Shown here in pieces: positions 33,328 to 41,570 of a DNA stretch of 64,000 bases (position 1 is the stretch's first letter; every line of letters begins with the position of its first letter). The translations under genes and the position numbers were made by a program. Source of the DNA: Maricaulis sp048270265. GTDB lineage: Bacteria > Pseudomonadota > Alphaproteobacteria > Caulobacterales > Maricaulaceae. The stretch is from the NCBI RefSeq assembly GCF_048270265.1, contig NZ_JBLWTD010000006.1, forward strand, positions 80,380-144,379, written 5' to 3'. Below the pieces are notes generated by a model. The model did no database searches and was not told the origin of the DNA. It saw nothing but the letters and a program-made list of their open reading frames with translations.

Positions 33328-33358
33328 GCCTTGCCCCGGAGCGGGACCGGGGCAAGGC
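33328..33358. repeat. Perfect 12-bp hairpin palindrome
   Basis: Arms 33328-33339 and 33347-33358 (GCCTTGCCCCGG and its complement) are perfectly paired around a seven-base loop. ATCATC and GATGAT lie just outside as a possible outer helix with a bulge. It sits about 100 bp beyond the stop of the minus-strand rnk gene and could act as a distant transcription stop, but no T-run follows. A dispersed palindrome is equally likely. Confidence 0.5.
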
Positions 33359-33460
33359 GATGATCGCCCGAATGAAGGGTGATGGGCAACAGGTGAGGTT
33401 ACCTGTCTTGGGGCCGTGGCGGGCATGCGGATGCGGCCGTGGCCGGCAGCTGGCGTCCGG

Positions 33461-33904
33461 TCATGCCGGCAATTCGTGGGAAGCTGCGGCCTTGGCAGTA
33501 TCGCCGGCCTGCGTGACGCTTTTCACGGTCAGGCGACGGACACGGCCATCGCGGGCGGTCCAGTCGATGGTCTGGCCGGCGGACAGACCGATCAGGGCGG
33601 CACCGATCGGCGTCAGGATCGAGACCTTGCCGGCTTCGATATCGGCCTCACCGGGGAAGACCAGGGTGACATGCTTTTCATCCCCGAGCTCGCTGGTGAA
33701 GCACAGGCTGGAGCCCATGCGCACGACTTTCGGTGCGATCTTGTTGTCAGCCACAACGCGTGCGCGGTCGAGCTCGGCCAGCAAGGGCTCGGCGACATTG
33801 GCGGACGTATCGGGCAGGGACTCGGCCAGTCGCCACAACCGTTCATGATCGGAACGGGTCATCGTGATCGCAGGCTTGAGTTTTCTTTTGGTAGCGGGAG
33901 CCAT
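33461..33904 (-). CDS. rnk: Regulator of nucleoside diphosphate kinase (Rnk), GreA/GreB C-terminal domain
   Basis: The 147-residue protein has an N-terminal helical part (MTRSDHERLWRLAESLPD) and a C-terminal FKBP-like GreA/B domain. That domain includes DEKHVTLVFPGEADIEAGKV and SILTPIGAALIGLSAGQ. The combination and length fit Rnk, which binds RNA polymerase but lacks the acidic GreA tip. It stands alone, surrounded by repeats on one side and a 430-bp gap on the other. Confidence 0.8.
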   Translation of the reverse strand: MAPATKRKLKPAITMTRSDHERLWRLAESLPDTSANVAEPLLAELDRARVVADNKIAPKVVRMGSSLCFTSELGDEKHVTLVFPGEADIEAGKVSILTPIGAALIGLSAGQTIDWTARDGRVRRLTVKSVTQAGDTAKAAASHELPA

Positions 33905-34333
33905 GGGCTGACCTCGTCATAAAACCTGAACCGCCGGCGCACTTCGGGTGTCGCTGCGGTCGAATTGGAAATTCTGGAGCTGTGTCGCGTAAGGGGCTGC
34001 GCTGTCGGGATTGCGGAACGCGCAATACGCAAAGCGAGCCTATACCCCTCGACCGGGGCGCGACGCGACTGGGCCGAGGGTCAGATGCCCGCGATGGGGC
34101 ATGCCCTGTAAGAAGTCGGAAGCCGTCGTGTGGTCGTGTTCATGCTGTGAATCTCAGCCTTTGCCTGTCCAAAGTCAAGCTGGGCGGCAGGCAGCCTCGC
34201 ATGGCCGGGCCGGCCGCTGCCGATTGGCGGCTCGCGGATCGGGGCATCGCTCTGGCCCGCCGCAGAACGCACCATTCATTAACAAGAGCGAGCCATGGTG
34301 TGGGCGTAAGCTGAATGGAATGGACCGGCCGGG
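33905..34333. other. 429-bp intergenic region between rnk and DUF2336 gene
   Basis: The two flanking genes are divergent, so promoters for both should lie here. Short open frames (for example 33982-34314) have no family-like sequence and no good ribosome-binding site. One TTAA half-site occurs near 34278 without a partner at seven bases. No clear -35/-10 pair or RNA gene is seen. Confidence 0.5.
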
Positions 34334-35425
34334 ATGGCGAACGCCGAACCCTTGGATTTGATACCGGAAGCCCCCCGCCGCGCGCGGGATGTGCTGGCGC
34401 GGCGGCTGGCCGATATTGTCGGCCTGCCATCAAGCCGCCTGACGCCGCGCGAGCGCTGGATCGTTGCCGACCTGCTGTTTGATATCCTCAAGGCGAGTGA
34501 TGTCCCGGTGCGTCAGCGCTGTGCCCGCCGCCTTGCCGGCCTGGTCGAGGCCCCCAGCCGCCTGCTGCGCCTGCTGGCCTGTGATGATTTCGAAATCGCC
34601 CAGCCCATTCTCGAGGACTCCCGCGCCCTGACCGATTTCGACCTGCTCGAGATTGTGCAGGCCGGAACGCTGCAGCACCGGATGGCGATCGCCCGACGAG
34701 AGAATATCAGTGAAATCATCTCTGCAGCGCTCGTTGCCGCGGGCGAGCCGCCGGTGGTGGAATGCGTTCTGAAGAACAAGACCACGGCACTGGCCGCACC
34801 GACCATCGACCGCCTGGTCGGCGCTGCCCAGGACGAGGTGCGCTATGCGGCGCTTCTGATCCGCCGGGACGAATTACGCCCCGCCCAGGCCTTCCGCCTG
34901 TTCTGGGATTGCGAGCATTTTGAGCGCTACCAGATCCTCGAGCGCTTTGCGGTTGACCGCACCATCCTGATCGATTCCACCGAGGACATTTTCCCGATGG
35001 TGTCGAAGGAGGGCTGGGACGATCCGCTGGTGACCCGGGTGCTGCGTTATATTGATCGCCGCCAGCGCAATCGTGACGCGGCCCGGCTGAGCCCCTATGG
35101 CTCGCTGGAGGGCGCGATCGATGCCTTCTGCGTCGAAGGGGCGCAACCCGAACTCATCTCGGAAATCGCAACCCTGGCTGCGATCCACAAACGTCTTCTG
35201 CTGCGGATGATCGACGATATGGCCGGCGAGCCTCTGGCGATCCTGTGCAAGGCCACCGGCCTGAAATGGGCAAGTTTCCAGGGCCTCTGGGCCGGAATCG
35301 GGCGCCCGGCCCAGGATGATTCGGTTGAGCCGGCCCGCAAGGTTTATGACAGTCTGTCTGTGGAAAAGGCCCAGACTGTACTGCGCTACTGGAACCTCAC
35401 CTTCGAGGATGCCGACAAGCGCTGA
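34334..35425 (+). CDS. DUF2336 domain protein (first of two)
   Basis: The 363-residue, all-helical protein without signal peptide or membrane span fits the DUF2336 family found in alphaproteobacteria. Recognisable segments are ARRLAGLVEAPSRLLRLLA, DDFEIAQPILEDSRALTDFDLLEIV near residues 80-105, and a C-terminal LSVEKAQTVLRYWNLTFED. The IAQPIL..S.AL...DLL pattern is HEAT-like. A paralogue lies at 55759-56841. The family's function is not established. Confidence 0.75.
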   Translation: MANAEPLDLIPEAPRRARDVLARRLADIVGLPSSRLTPRERWIVADLLFDILKASDVPVRQRCARRLAGLVEAPSRLLRLLACDDFEIAQPILEDSRALTDFDLLEIVQAGTLQHRMAIARRENISEIISAALVAAGEPPVVECVLKNKTTALAAPTIDRLVGAAQDEVRYAALLIRRDELRPAQAFRLFWDCEHFERYQILERFAVDRTILIDSTEDIFPMVSKEGWDDPLVTRVLRYIDRRQRNRDAARLSPYGSLEGAIDAFCVEGAQPELISEIATLAAIHKRLLLRMIDDMAGEPLAILCKATGLKWASFQGLWAGIGRPAQDDSVEPARKVYDSLSVEKAQTVLRYWNLTFEDADKR

Positions 35426-35587
35426 GCGGCATTTTTCAGGCCCGCTGCCGCAACTCACCCCTGACGAGAAACTTCCCGGCGCCTCTCCCGGTGCGGATGA
35501 TCTGCGCTTGCCGTCCGGCTTGTCTGGTCAAGGCCGGTATGTCGGGTTAAAAGCCGAGGTTCAGGCGAATACGTGCGGGGAGTTTCC

Positions 35588-36091
35588 ATGACTTACGGCG
35601 TCGGTTTGACGGCTATCCTTGTCCTGCTCTGGCTGACCTTGTCGGGCCAGTACACGCTCTCCGGTGATTATCCGTTGGTGATCGGTTTCGGTGTGTTGAG
35701 CGTGGCCGGAACGGTCGCCCTGGCGGCCCGGATGAGAATTCTCGATCGGGAGACGGTGCCGCTGGCGCCGGCCTGGTCGCTGGTCCCCTACTGGTTCTGG
35801 CTCGGCGGCGAGATCGTGGCGGCCAATTTCGCCGTATTGCGACTGGTGATGAAGCCGGACATGGATGTCGAGCCGCGGCTGGTGCGTGTGCCGGCCGAGC
35901 AGCGCTCCGGCCTTGGCCATGCCGTCTTCGCCAATTCAATCACGCTGACGCCGGGTACGGTGACAATCGATGTCGAGGAGGACGGGTTTCTCGTCCACGC
36001 CCTCGATACAAGCTTCACCGATCCGTCCGGCTTCGCCGAGATGGGTGCCCGGTCCGACGTTGCGTCCGATGGCAAGCGGAAGGTGCTCTAA
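35588..36091 (+). CDS. mrpE: Mrp-type cation/proton antiporter subunit E
   Basis: This subunit belongs to the multi-subunit Na+(K+)/H+ antiporter. From ATG 35588, with GGGGAG six bases upstream, it has 167 residues. Two or more N-terminal spans come first, then the MnhE motifs PYWFWLGGEIVAANFAVLRLV and NSITLTPGTVTIDVEEDGFLVHALD. It is the first gene of a tightly packed ten-gene operon (35588-43275). Its stop overlaps mrpF by one base. Confidence 0.93.
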   Translation: MTYGVGLTAILVLLWLTLSGQYTLSGDYPLVIGFGVLSVAGTVALAARMRILDRETVPLAPAWSLVPYWFWLGGEIVAANFAVLRLVMKPDMDVEPRLVRVPAEQRSGLGHAVFANSITLTPGTVTIDVEEDGFLVHALDTSFTDPSGFAEMGARSDVASDGKRKVL

Positions 36092-36405
36092 TGGGTCTGT
36101 TCAATTTCATCATTGCGCTCGGCATGGCCGGCGCGATGGCGATCATGCTGGCGCGCCTGTTTGCCGGGCCGACGCTGTATGACCGCGTTCTGGCGTCCAA
36201 TTCCTTTGGCACCAAGACGATCCTCTTCCTGCTGGTCTTCAGTGCGATCTCCGGGCGGCAGGATGCGATCGACATCGCCATGCTCTATGCCCTGATCAAT
36301 TTCGTCTCGACCATCGCGATCCTGAAATTCTTCCGCTATCGCTCGCTCGACATCGCGCTGGCGCAGATGTCGCTGCGCCGGGCCATCGACGGGGAGGACG
36401 ATTGA
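36091..36405 (+). CDS. mrpF: Mrp-type antiporter subunit F
   Basis: The 104-residue protein has three membrane spans and the MrpF signatures RLFAGPTLYDRVLASNSFGTK near residues 23-43 and DIAMLYALINFVSTIAILKFF. Its start overlaps the end of mrpE by one base and its stop overlaps mrpG by four bases. Confidence 0.93.
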   Translation: MGLFNFIIALGMAGAMAIMLARLFAGPTLYDRVLASNSFGTKTILFLLVFSAISGRQDAIDIAMLYALINFVSTIAILKFFRYRSLDIALAQMSLRRAIDGEDD

Positions 36406-36776
36406 TGACCCTGGCTGAAATCGGACACCACCTGTTGTTTGCCCTCAGCGTCGCCTCGATGTCGGTCGGGCTCGTCTTTGTGCTGGCCGGCGCGATCGGC
36501 GTTATCCGCCTGCCTGACTTCTACACCCGGATGCATGCGGCCGGCGTCACCGACACGCTCGGCGCCGAACTCATCATCATGGGGCTGATCTTCCAGGCCG
36601 GTGACTGGCAGACCGTTGCCAAGCTTGCCCTGGTGGCGCTGCTCCTCTTCCTCACCAGCCCGACGGCGACCCATGCCGTGGCCAATGCGGCTCACCGCGC
36701 CGGACACAAGCCGGATCTGGCTCATTTCAAGCCGAAGCATCCGCGTGAGCTCGGCCAGGAGGAGGGTCAGGCATGA
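36402..36776 (+). CDS. mrpG: Mrp-type antiporter subunit G
   Basis: The 124-residue, three-span protein has the MrpG motif IGVIRLPDFYTRMHAAGVTDTLG near residues 31-53 and a C-terminal LTSPTATHAVANAAHRAG. It overlaps both neighbours by four bases, so translation is coupled through the operon. Confidence 0.94.
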   Translation: MMTLAEIGHHLLFALSVASMSVGLVFVLAGAIGVIRLPDFYTRMHAAGVTDTLGAELIIMGLIFQAGDWQTVAKLALVALLLFLTSPTATHAVANAAHRAGHKPDLAHFKPKHPRELGQEEGQA

Positions 36777-37354
36777 GTGATCTCACCCAATATCTCGACT
36801 ATGCCCTGATGGCGATGTTGTTCGCGGTCGGGATCGCCATCGTGCGATTGCGCAACCTGTTTGCGATCGTGATGCTGATGGGCGTCTACAGCCTGCTGTC
36901 GGCGGCCTGGTTTGTCTCGCTCGATGCGGTCGATGTGGCCTTCACCGAGGCGGCGGTCGGCGCGGGGATTTCAACCGTTCTCCTGCTCGGCGCAATGCTG
37001 CTGACGGCACGCGAGAGCGAGCCGACGAAGGCCTCCCGTCACTGGGCGGCGCTGGCTGTCGTGGTCACCGCCGGTGCGGCACTGCTGTATGCCGTGCCCG
37101 ACATGCCGGTCTATGGCGATGCTGAATCCCCGGCGAATTCCTATGTCGGGCGGGAATATCTCGAGCGCACGCCCGAGGATATCGCGGTGCCCAATATCGT
37201 GACGGCCGTGCTGGCCAGCTATCGCGGCTATGACACGCTCGGCGAAACCATGGTGATCTTCACCGCCGGTCTCGGCGTGGTCCTGCTGCTCGGTTTCGGC
37301 ACCCGGCGCCGTGACCCCAAGGCGAAGAGCAAGAAGGGAAAGGCGGCGTCGTGA
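36773..37354 (+). CDS. MrpA C-terminal-like subunit (DUF4040/MbhD-E type)
   Basis: The 193-residue membrane protein matches the part that normally forms the C-terminal end of MrpA. A DUF4040 segment FTEAAVGAGISTVLLLGAMLL lies near residues 61-81, and an MbhE-like part, PNIVTAVLASYRGYDTLGET, near 140-160. As a separate gene it resembles the split MrpA arrangement of archaeal Mbh/Mrp clusters and some proteobacteria. It ends in a basic tail (KAKSKKGKAAS). Confidence 0.8.
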   Translation: MSDLTQYLDYALMAMLFAVGIAIVRLRNLFAIVMLMGVYSLLSAAWFVSLDAVDVAFTEAAVGAGISTVLLLGAMLLTARESEPTKASRHWAALAVVVTAGAALLYAVPDMPVYGDAESPANSYVGREYLERTPEDIAVPNIVTAVLASYRGYDTLGETMVIFTAGLGVVLLLGFGTRRRDPKAKSKKGKAAS

Positions 37355-37809
37355 ATCCACATCTGATCCTGAGTGTCGTTTCCAAACTGCTGATCCCTGT
37401 GATCATGGTGTTCGGATTTTACGTCCAGTTCCACGGCGATTTCGGTCCGGGCGGCGGGTTCCAGGCGGGCGTCATTCTCGCCGTTGCCGTGATCCTCTAT
37501 GCCCTGATCTTCGGGATCGATGAGGCCCAGCGCGCGGTGCCGCCGACGGCGATCCGCTATGGCGCGGCCCTCGGCCTGCTGCTTTATGCCGGGGTCGGGA
37601 TCGCGGCGATGTTGATGGACGGTGCCGGCGAACCGCTGAACTTCCTCGACTACGACGCCCTGCATCCCGATCAGGGCCATCATACCGGGCAGCATTACGG
37701 CATCATGCTGGTTGAGCTTGGGGTGTTGCTGACGGTCTCGTCGGTGATGTTGTCGGTATTCTACGCCTTCGCCGGGCGGATCCCCGATATTGCGGACGAG
37801 GACTGGTAG
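37351..37809 (+). CDS. mrpB: Mrp-type antiporter subunit B (MnhB)
   Basis: The 152-residue, four-span protein starts at GTG 37351, overlapping the previous stop (GTGA). It has the MnhB signature GFYVQFHGDFGPGGGFQAG near residues 21-40 and a C-terminal GIMLVELGVLLTVSSVMLSVF. MrpB works with MrpC and the MrpA C-terminus in one ion-conducting module. Confidence 0.92.
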   Translation: MNPHLILSVVSKLLIPVIMVFGFYVQFHGDFGPGGGFQAGVILAVAVILYALIFGIDEAQRAVPPTAIRYGAALGLLLYAGVGIAAMLMDGAGEPLNFLDYDALHPDQGHHTGQHYGIMLVELGVLLTVSSVMLSVFYAFAGRIPDIADEDW

Positions 37810-37810
37810 A

Positions 37811-38263
37811 ATGCTCGATATGCTGCTCGAACGTTTCAACTATATCCCGATCCTCATCCTGATGATGACGGGGCTGTATGTGGTGTTTGCGACCGGCAAT
37901 CTGGTCAAGCGCCTGGTCGGCCTGTCATTGTTCCAGACCTCGGTCTGCCTGTTCTACATCAACATGGCCAAGGTGTTCGGCGGCCAGCCGCCGATCGTGG
38001 CCGAGCACCATGCCGCTGACGCTGCCGATCATGGCGCTGCTGCCGTCGAGCACGGCGCTGCCGCGGCCGGGCACGTTGCCGAAACCGTCATTTATGCCAA
38101 CCCCCTGCCGCACGTGCTGATCCTGACCGCGATCGTGGTCGGCGTCGCGACGCTGTCGGTCGGACTCGCCCTGGTGGTGCGCATTCGCGAAGCCTATGGG
38201 GTGATTGAGGATGATGCCTTGAATACTGCCGATTACTCGCGTGAGACAGGAGCCGCCGGCTGA
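37811..38263 (+). CDS. mrpC: Mrp-type antiporter subunit C with Ala/His-rich insert
   Basis: The NuoK-like protein has 150 residues from ATG 37811. A longer frame from 37790 would overlap mrpB and lacks family sequence. Three spans are present, with the MrpC segments GLYVVFATGNLVKRLVGLSLF and PLPHVLILTAIVVGVATLSVG. Between spans two and three is an unusual insert of about 35 residues with repeated HGAAA/HAAD units, which explains the greater length compared with about 115 in typical MrpC. Confidence 0.88.
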   Translation: MLDMLLERFNYIPILILMMTGLYVVFATGNLVKRLVGLSLFQTSVCLFYINMAKVFGGQPPIVAEHHAADAADHGAAAVEHGAAAAGHVAETVIYANPLPHVLILTAIVVGVATLSVGLALVVRIREAYGVIEDDALNTADYSRETGAAG

Positions 38264-39786
38264 TGGAATTTCTGGCTCACCTTCTACCGGCGGCCATCGC
38301 CGCGCATGCGCCTGTGCTTCTGGTCGTGATCCCGCTGATCCTCGCACCGATCGCGGCCCTGATGCCCAATGGCCGCCTGGCCTGGGGCGTGGCCCTGCTG
38401 GGTGCGATTGTCGTGGCCGTCATGGCCCTGGTTCTGATGGGCGAGATTTCGACCGCGGGCGCGATCAGCTATCATCTCGGCGGCTGGGCGCCGCCCCTGG
38501 GGATCGAGTATCGCGTTGATGCGCTGAACGTCCCGATCCTGTTGCTGGTGGGCCTGGTCGGCCTGCTGTGCACGATCTACGCCTTGCCGACCGTGGCCGA
38601 CGAAATCGAGCCGGACAAGCAGCCGATGTTCTATTCGGCTTTCCTGGTCTGCTTTACCGGCCTGCTCGGCGTCACCATCACCGGCGATGCCTTCAATGTC
38701 TTCGTCTTCCTGGAAGTCTCCTCGCTCTCGACCTATGCGCTCGTCGCCATGGGCGGCGGCAAGGATCGCCGGGCGCTGACGGCCTCGTACAACTACCTCA
38801 TTCTCGGCACGATCGGCGCGACCTTCTTCGTGATCGGTGTCGGCTTCCTCTACATGGCGACCGGCACGCTCAACATGGCCGATATCGCGCGCATTCTGGC
38901 GGAGAATGGTCATACCCGGGTGACCGAGGCAGCCTTCGCCTTCATCGTCGTCGGGCTGGGTCTGAAGGCGGCCATGTTCCCGCTGCATGTCTGGCTGCCC
39001 AACGCCTATGCCTTTGCACCGAATTTCGTCACCGCCTTCCTCGCCTCGACCGCGACGAAAGTGGCCTTCTACGTCCTGATCCGCTTCGTGTTCTCGGTCT
39101 TCCATCCGGAAGTCAGCTTCGTGGCGATTTCCTTCACCTGGATCTTCGCCGTGCTCGGCACGGTCGGCATGATCGTGGCGTCGGTGCAGGCCATCTTCCA
39201 GAACGACCCGCGCCGGGTGCTGGCCTATTCCTCGGTTGCCCAGGTCGGCTACATGATGCTTGGCCTGGGTATCGGCACGCAGGCAGGCCTGTCGGCCGGA
39301 CTGCTGCACCTGATGAACCATGCGATGATGAAGGGCGCGCTCTTCATGGCGCTTGGCGCCTTCGCCCTCAAATTCGGCGTCCGCAGCATGGACAGCCTCA
39401 ACGGGCTCGGCCGCACCATGCCGGTGTCCGCCAGCGCCTTCACCATTGCCGGCCTGTCGCTGGTCGGTGTGCCGCTGACGGTCGGCTTCACCTCGAAATG
39501 GTATCTGATCCTCGCCGCGCTTGATCGCGACTGGTGGTGGGCTGTGGCGGCGCTGATCGTCTCCTCGCTGCTGGCGCTGGTCTATATCGGACGCATGCTG
39601 ATGGCGATCTGGATGCAGGAACCGCCGAGCCACCAGGGCAAGGCGATGCCGGCGACCATGGCGCCCTGGGCCGCCGTGGTGCCGATGTCGATCCTGGCGA
39701 TTGCCAATGTGTATTTCTTCTTCAACGCCGCCCCGCTCGTGTATCTGGCACGTGAGGCTGCCGAAGCCATGATGGGAGGGCGCTAG
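38263..39786 (+). CDS. mrpD: Mrp-type antiporter subunit D (NuoN-like)
   Basis: The 507-residue polytopic protein belongs to the proton-conducting transporter family shared with complex I. The key charged residues are visible: Glu in FVFLEVSSLSTYALVAMG near residue 150 and Lys in GLKAAMFPLHVWLPNAYAFAP near residue 230. A second Lys-bearing stretch ASTATKVAFYVL follows. It is directly followed by a second D-like subunit one base after its stop. Confidence 0.93.
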   Translation: MEFLAHLLPAAIAAHAPVLLVVIPLILAPIAALMPNGRLAWGVALLGAIVVAVMALVLMGEISTAGAISYHLGGWAPPLGIEYRVDALNVPILLLVGLVGLLCTIYALPTVADEIEPDKQPMFYSAFLVCFTGLLGVTITGDAFNVFVFLEVSSLSTYALVAMGGGKDRRALTASYNYLILGTIGATFFVIGVGFLYMATGTLNMADIARILAENGHTRVTEAAFAFIVVGLGLKAAMFPLHVWLPNAYAFAPNFVTAFLASTATKVAFYVLIRFVFSVFHPEVSFVAISFTWIFAVLGTVGMIVASVQAIFQNDPRRVLAYSSVAQVGYMMLGLGIGTQAGLSAGLLHLMNHAMMKGALFMALGAFALKFGVRSMDSLNGLGRTMPVSASAFTIAGLSLVGVPLTVGFTSKWYLILAALDRDWWWAVAALIVSSLLALVYIGRMLMAIWMQEPPSHQGKAMPATMAPWAAVVPMSILAIANVYFFFNAAPLVYLAREAAEAMMGGR

Positions 39787-41268
39787 ATGATGTGGTCTCC
39801 CGAACTTGCCCTGGCGCTGGCGCTGGCGATCCCGTCGCTCGGCGGCGTCATGGTCGCCCTGCTGGGCTCGCGCCCGAATCTCCGTGAGGGCGCAACCCTC
39901 GTCTCCGGCGTCCTGCTGGCCCTCAATGTCGCCTATCTGGTGGAGATTGCCCCCAGCCATCCGACCCTGATCCTGGCCTCGGTCGCGCCGGGTCTGGAAC
40001 TGACCTTCACGCTCGAGCCGCTCGGCGCGCTGTTCGCCGCCGTGGCGAGTGGTCTGTGGCTGATCAATTCGCTGTATTCGATCGGCTATATGCGCGGCAA
40101 TAACGAGAAGAACCAGACGCGCTTCTATGTCTGTTTCTGCATCGCCATTGCCGCCGCCATGGGCGTCGCCCTGTCGGGCAATCTGCTCACGATGTTCGTC
40201 TTCTACGAAGTGCTCACCCTGTCGACCTATCCGCTGGTCACGCACAAGGGCGATGCCGCGGCGCGGCGTGGTGGCCGGATTTACCTCACCATCCTGCTGG
40301 GCACCTCGATCGGCCTGCTCCTGCCGGCTGTGATCGCGACGCAATTCATTGCCGGATCGACGGATTTCGTTGCCGGCGGCTTGCTCGCGCTCAACGAGGC
40401 GACACCGTTGATGGCCGGCATCCTGCTGGTGATGTTCGCCTTCGGTATCGGCAAGGCTGCCCTGATGCCGGTGCATCCATGGCTGCCCAATGCCATGGTC
40501 GCACCGACGCCGGTCTCCGCCTTCCTGCACGCCGTGGCCGTCGTCAAGGCGGGCGTGTTCGCGATGCTGAAGGTCGGGGTCTATATCTTCGGACCGGCCC
40601 TGATCGTCGCGACGCCAACCTCGCTGCCGCTGGCCTGGATCGCGGCCGGCTCCATCGTGCTGGCCTCGATGATCGCGCTAACCAAGGACAATCTCAAAGC
40701 CCGGCTGGCCTATTCCACCATCAGCCAGCTCTCCTATGTCACCCTGGCCGTGATGCTCGGCTCGCCCCTGGCCATGCTGGGCGGGGCGCTGCAGATCGTG
40801 ATGCACGCCTGGGCCAAGATCACGCTCTTCATGAGCGCCGGTGCGATCTATACGGCGACCAAGAAGACCAATATCTCGCAGATGCGCGGTCTCGGCCGTC
40901 ACATGCCCTGGCTGTTCGGTGCCTACACGATCGGTGCCCTGTCGATCATCGGCCTGCCGCCACTTGCGGGCATGTGGCCGAAAGTCTTCCTGCTGCAGGG
41001 CGCATTCGAGTCCGGTCATGTCATCCTGGCCGTGGCGCTGATTGCCTCGTCCCTGCTGAATATTGCCTATCTGCTGCCGCTGTCGGCACGCGGGTATTTC
41101 GAGCCGCCCGAAGAGGCCCGGCTGAAGAAGCCGGCGCCGGTGCTGGTGATCCTGCCGCCGGTGATCACGGCCGCTGGCGTGATCATCCTGTTCTTCCTGA
41201 TCGGCCCGCTGCGGGATTACCTCCTGCCTGTGTTTGAACCGGTCGCGATTGTCGAGACAGCCTTATGA
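39787..41268 (+). CDS. Second proton-conducting D-type subunit of the Mrp operon
   Basis: The 493-residue NuoL/M/N-type protein has the essential Glu in VFYEVLTLSTYPLV near residue 142. Lys occurs in GIGKAALMPVHPWLPNAM near residue 222, and SAFLHAVAVVKAGVFAML follows. It is not a duplicate of mrpD but a distinct member of the family. It starts at ATG 39787 immediately after mrpD and overlaps the next gene by four bases. Confidence 0.9.
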   Translation: MMWSPELALALALAIPSLGGVMVALLGSRPNLREGATLVSGVLLALNVAYLVEIAPSHPTLILASVAPGLELTFTLEPLGALFAAVASGLWLINSLYSIGYMRGNNEKNQTRFYVCFCIAIAAAMGVALSGNLLTMFVFYEVLTLSTYPLVTHKGDAAARRGGRIYLTILLGTSIGLLLPAVIATQFIAGSTDFVAGGLLALNEATPLMAGILLVMFAFGIGKAALMPVHPWLPNAMVAPTPVSAFLHAVAVVKAGVFAMLKVGVYIFGPALIVATPTSLPLAWIAAGSIVLASMIALTKDNLKARLAYSTISQLSYVTLAVMLGSPLAMLGGALQIVMHAWAKITLFMSAGAIYTATKKTNISQMRGLGRHMPWLFGAYTIGALSIIGLPPLAGMWPKVFLLQGAFESGHVILAVALIASSLLNIAYLLPLSARGYFEPPEEARLKKPAPVLVILPPVITAAGVIILFFLIGPLRDYLLPVFEPVAIVETAL

Positions 41269-41570
41269 GTCAGAAACCCAGCAAAAAAGACGATCTCATT
41301 CATCCGATCGCGCGGCCGTTTCTGTGGCTTGAAGCCGACTGGCTCAAGGCGAGTCTGGTCTGGGTGCTTGGCGTGCTGACCATTGGTCTGGCGGCAATCG
41401 ATTTCTTCCACCATCGCCATGAATATCTGGAATTTGCCCAGATGCCGGGCTTCTACGCCCTGGCCGGCTTTGGCAGTTTCGTGCTGGCCGTGATGGGGGG
41501 CTGGTTCATCATCCGCCGCTTCCTCGGCCGCGAGGAGAACTACTGGGACGGGGAGGCCGGCGATGAGTGA
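41265..41570 (+). CDS. Small two-span membrane protein of the Mrp operon
   Basis: The 101-residue protein has a basic N-terminus and two membrane spans (about residues 29-47 and 60-84). A FHHRHEY loop lies between, and the tail is acidic (ENYWDGEAGDE). It overlaps both flanking genes (ATGA with the D-type gene; eight bases with the next). No domain is recognised. Its position suggests an accessory subunit of the antiporter. Confidence 0.75.
   Translation: MSQKPSKKDDLIHPIARPFLWLEADWLKASLVWVLGVLTIGLAAIDFFHHRHEYLEFAQMPGFYALAGFGSFVLAVMGGWFIIRRFLGREENYWDGEAGDE

Noticed and set aside
33982..34314. 110-codon frame in the rnk-DUF2336 gap
   Set aside because: No ribosome-binding site, Arg-rich random-like composition, and overlapping frames of similar quality.
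38284..40530. 748-codon open frame on the minus strand, opposite mrpD and the second D-type gene
   Set aside because: Very rich in Gln, Arg, His, Asp and Gly with no hydrophobic core. The plus strand has clear transporter motifs across the whole region.
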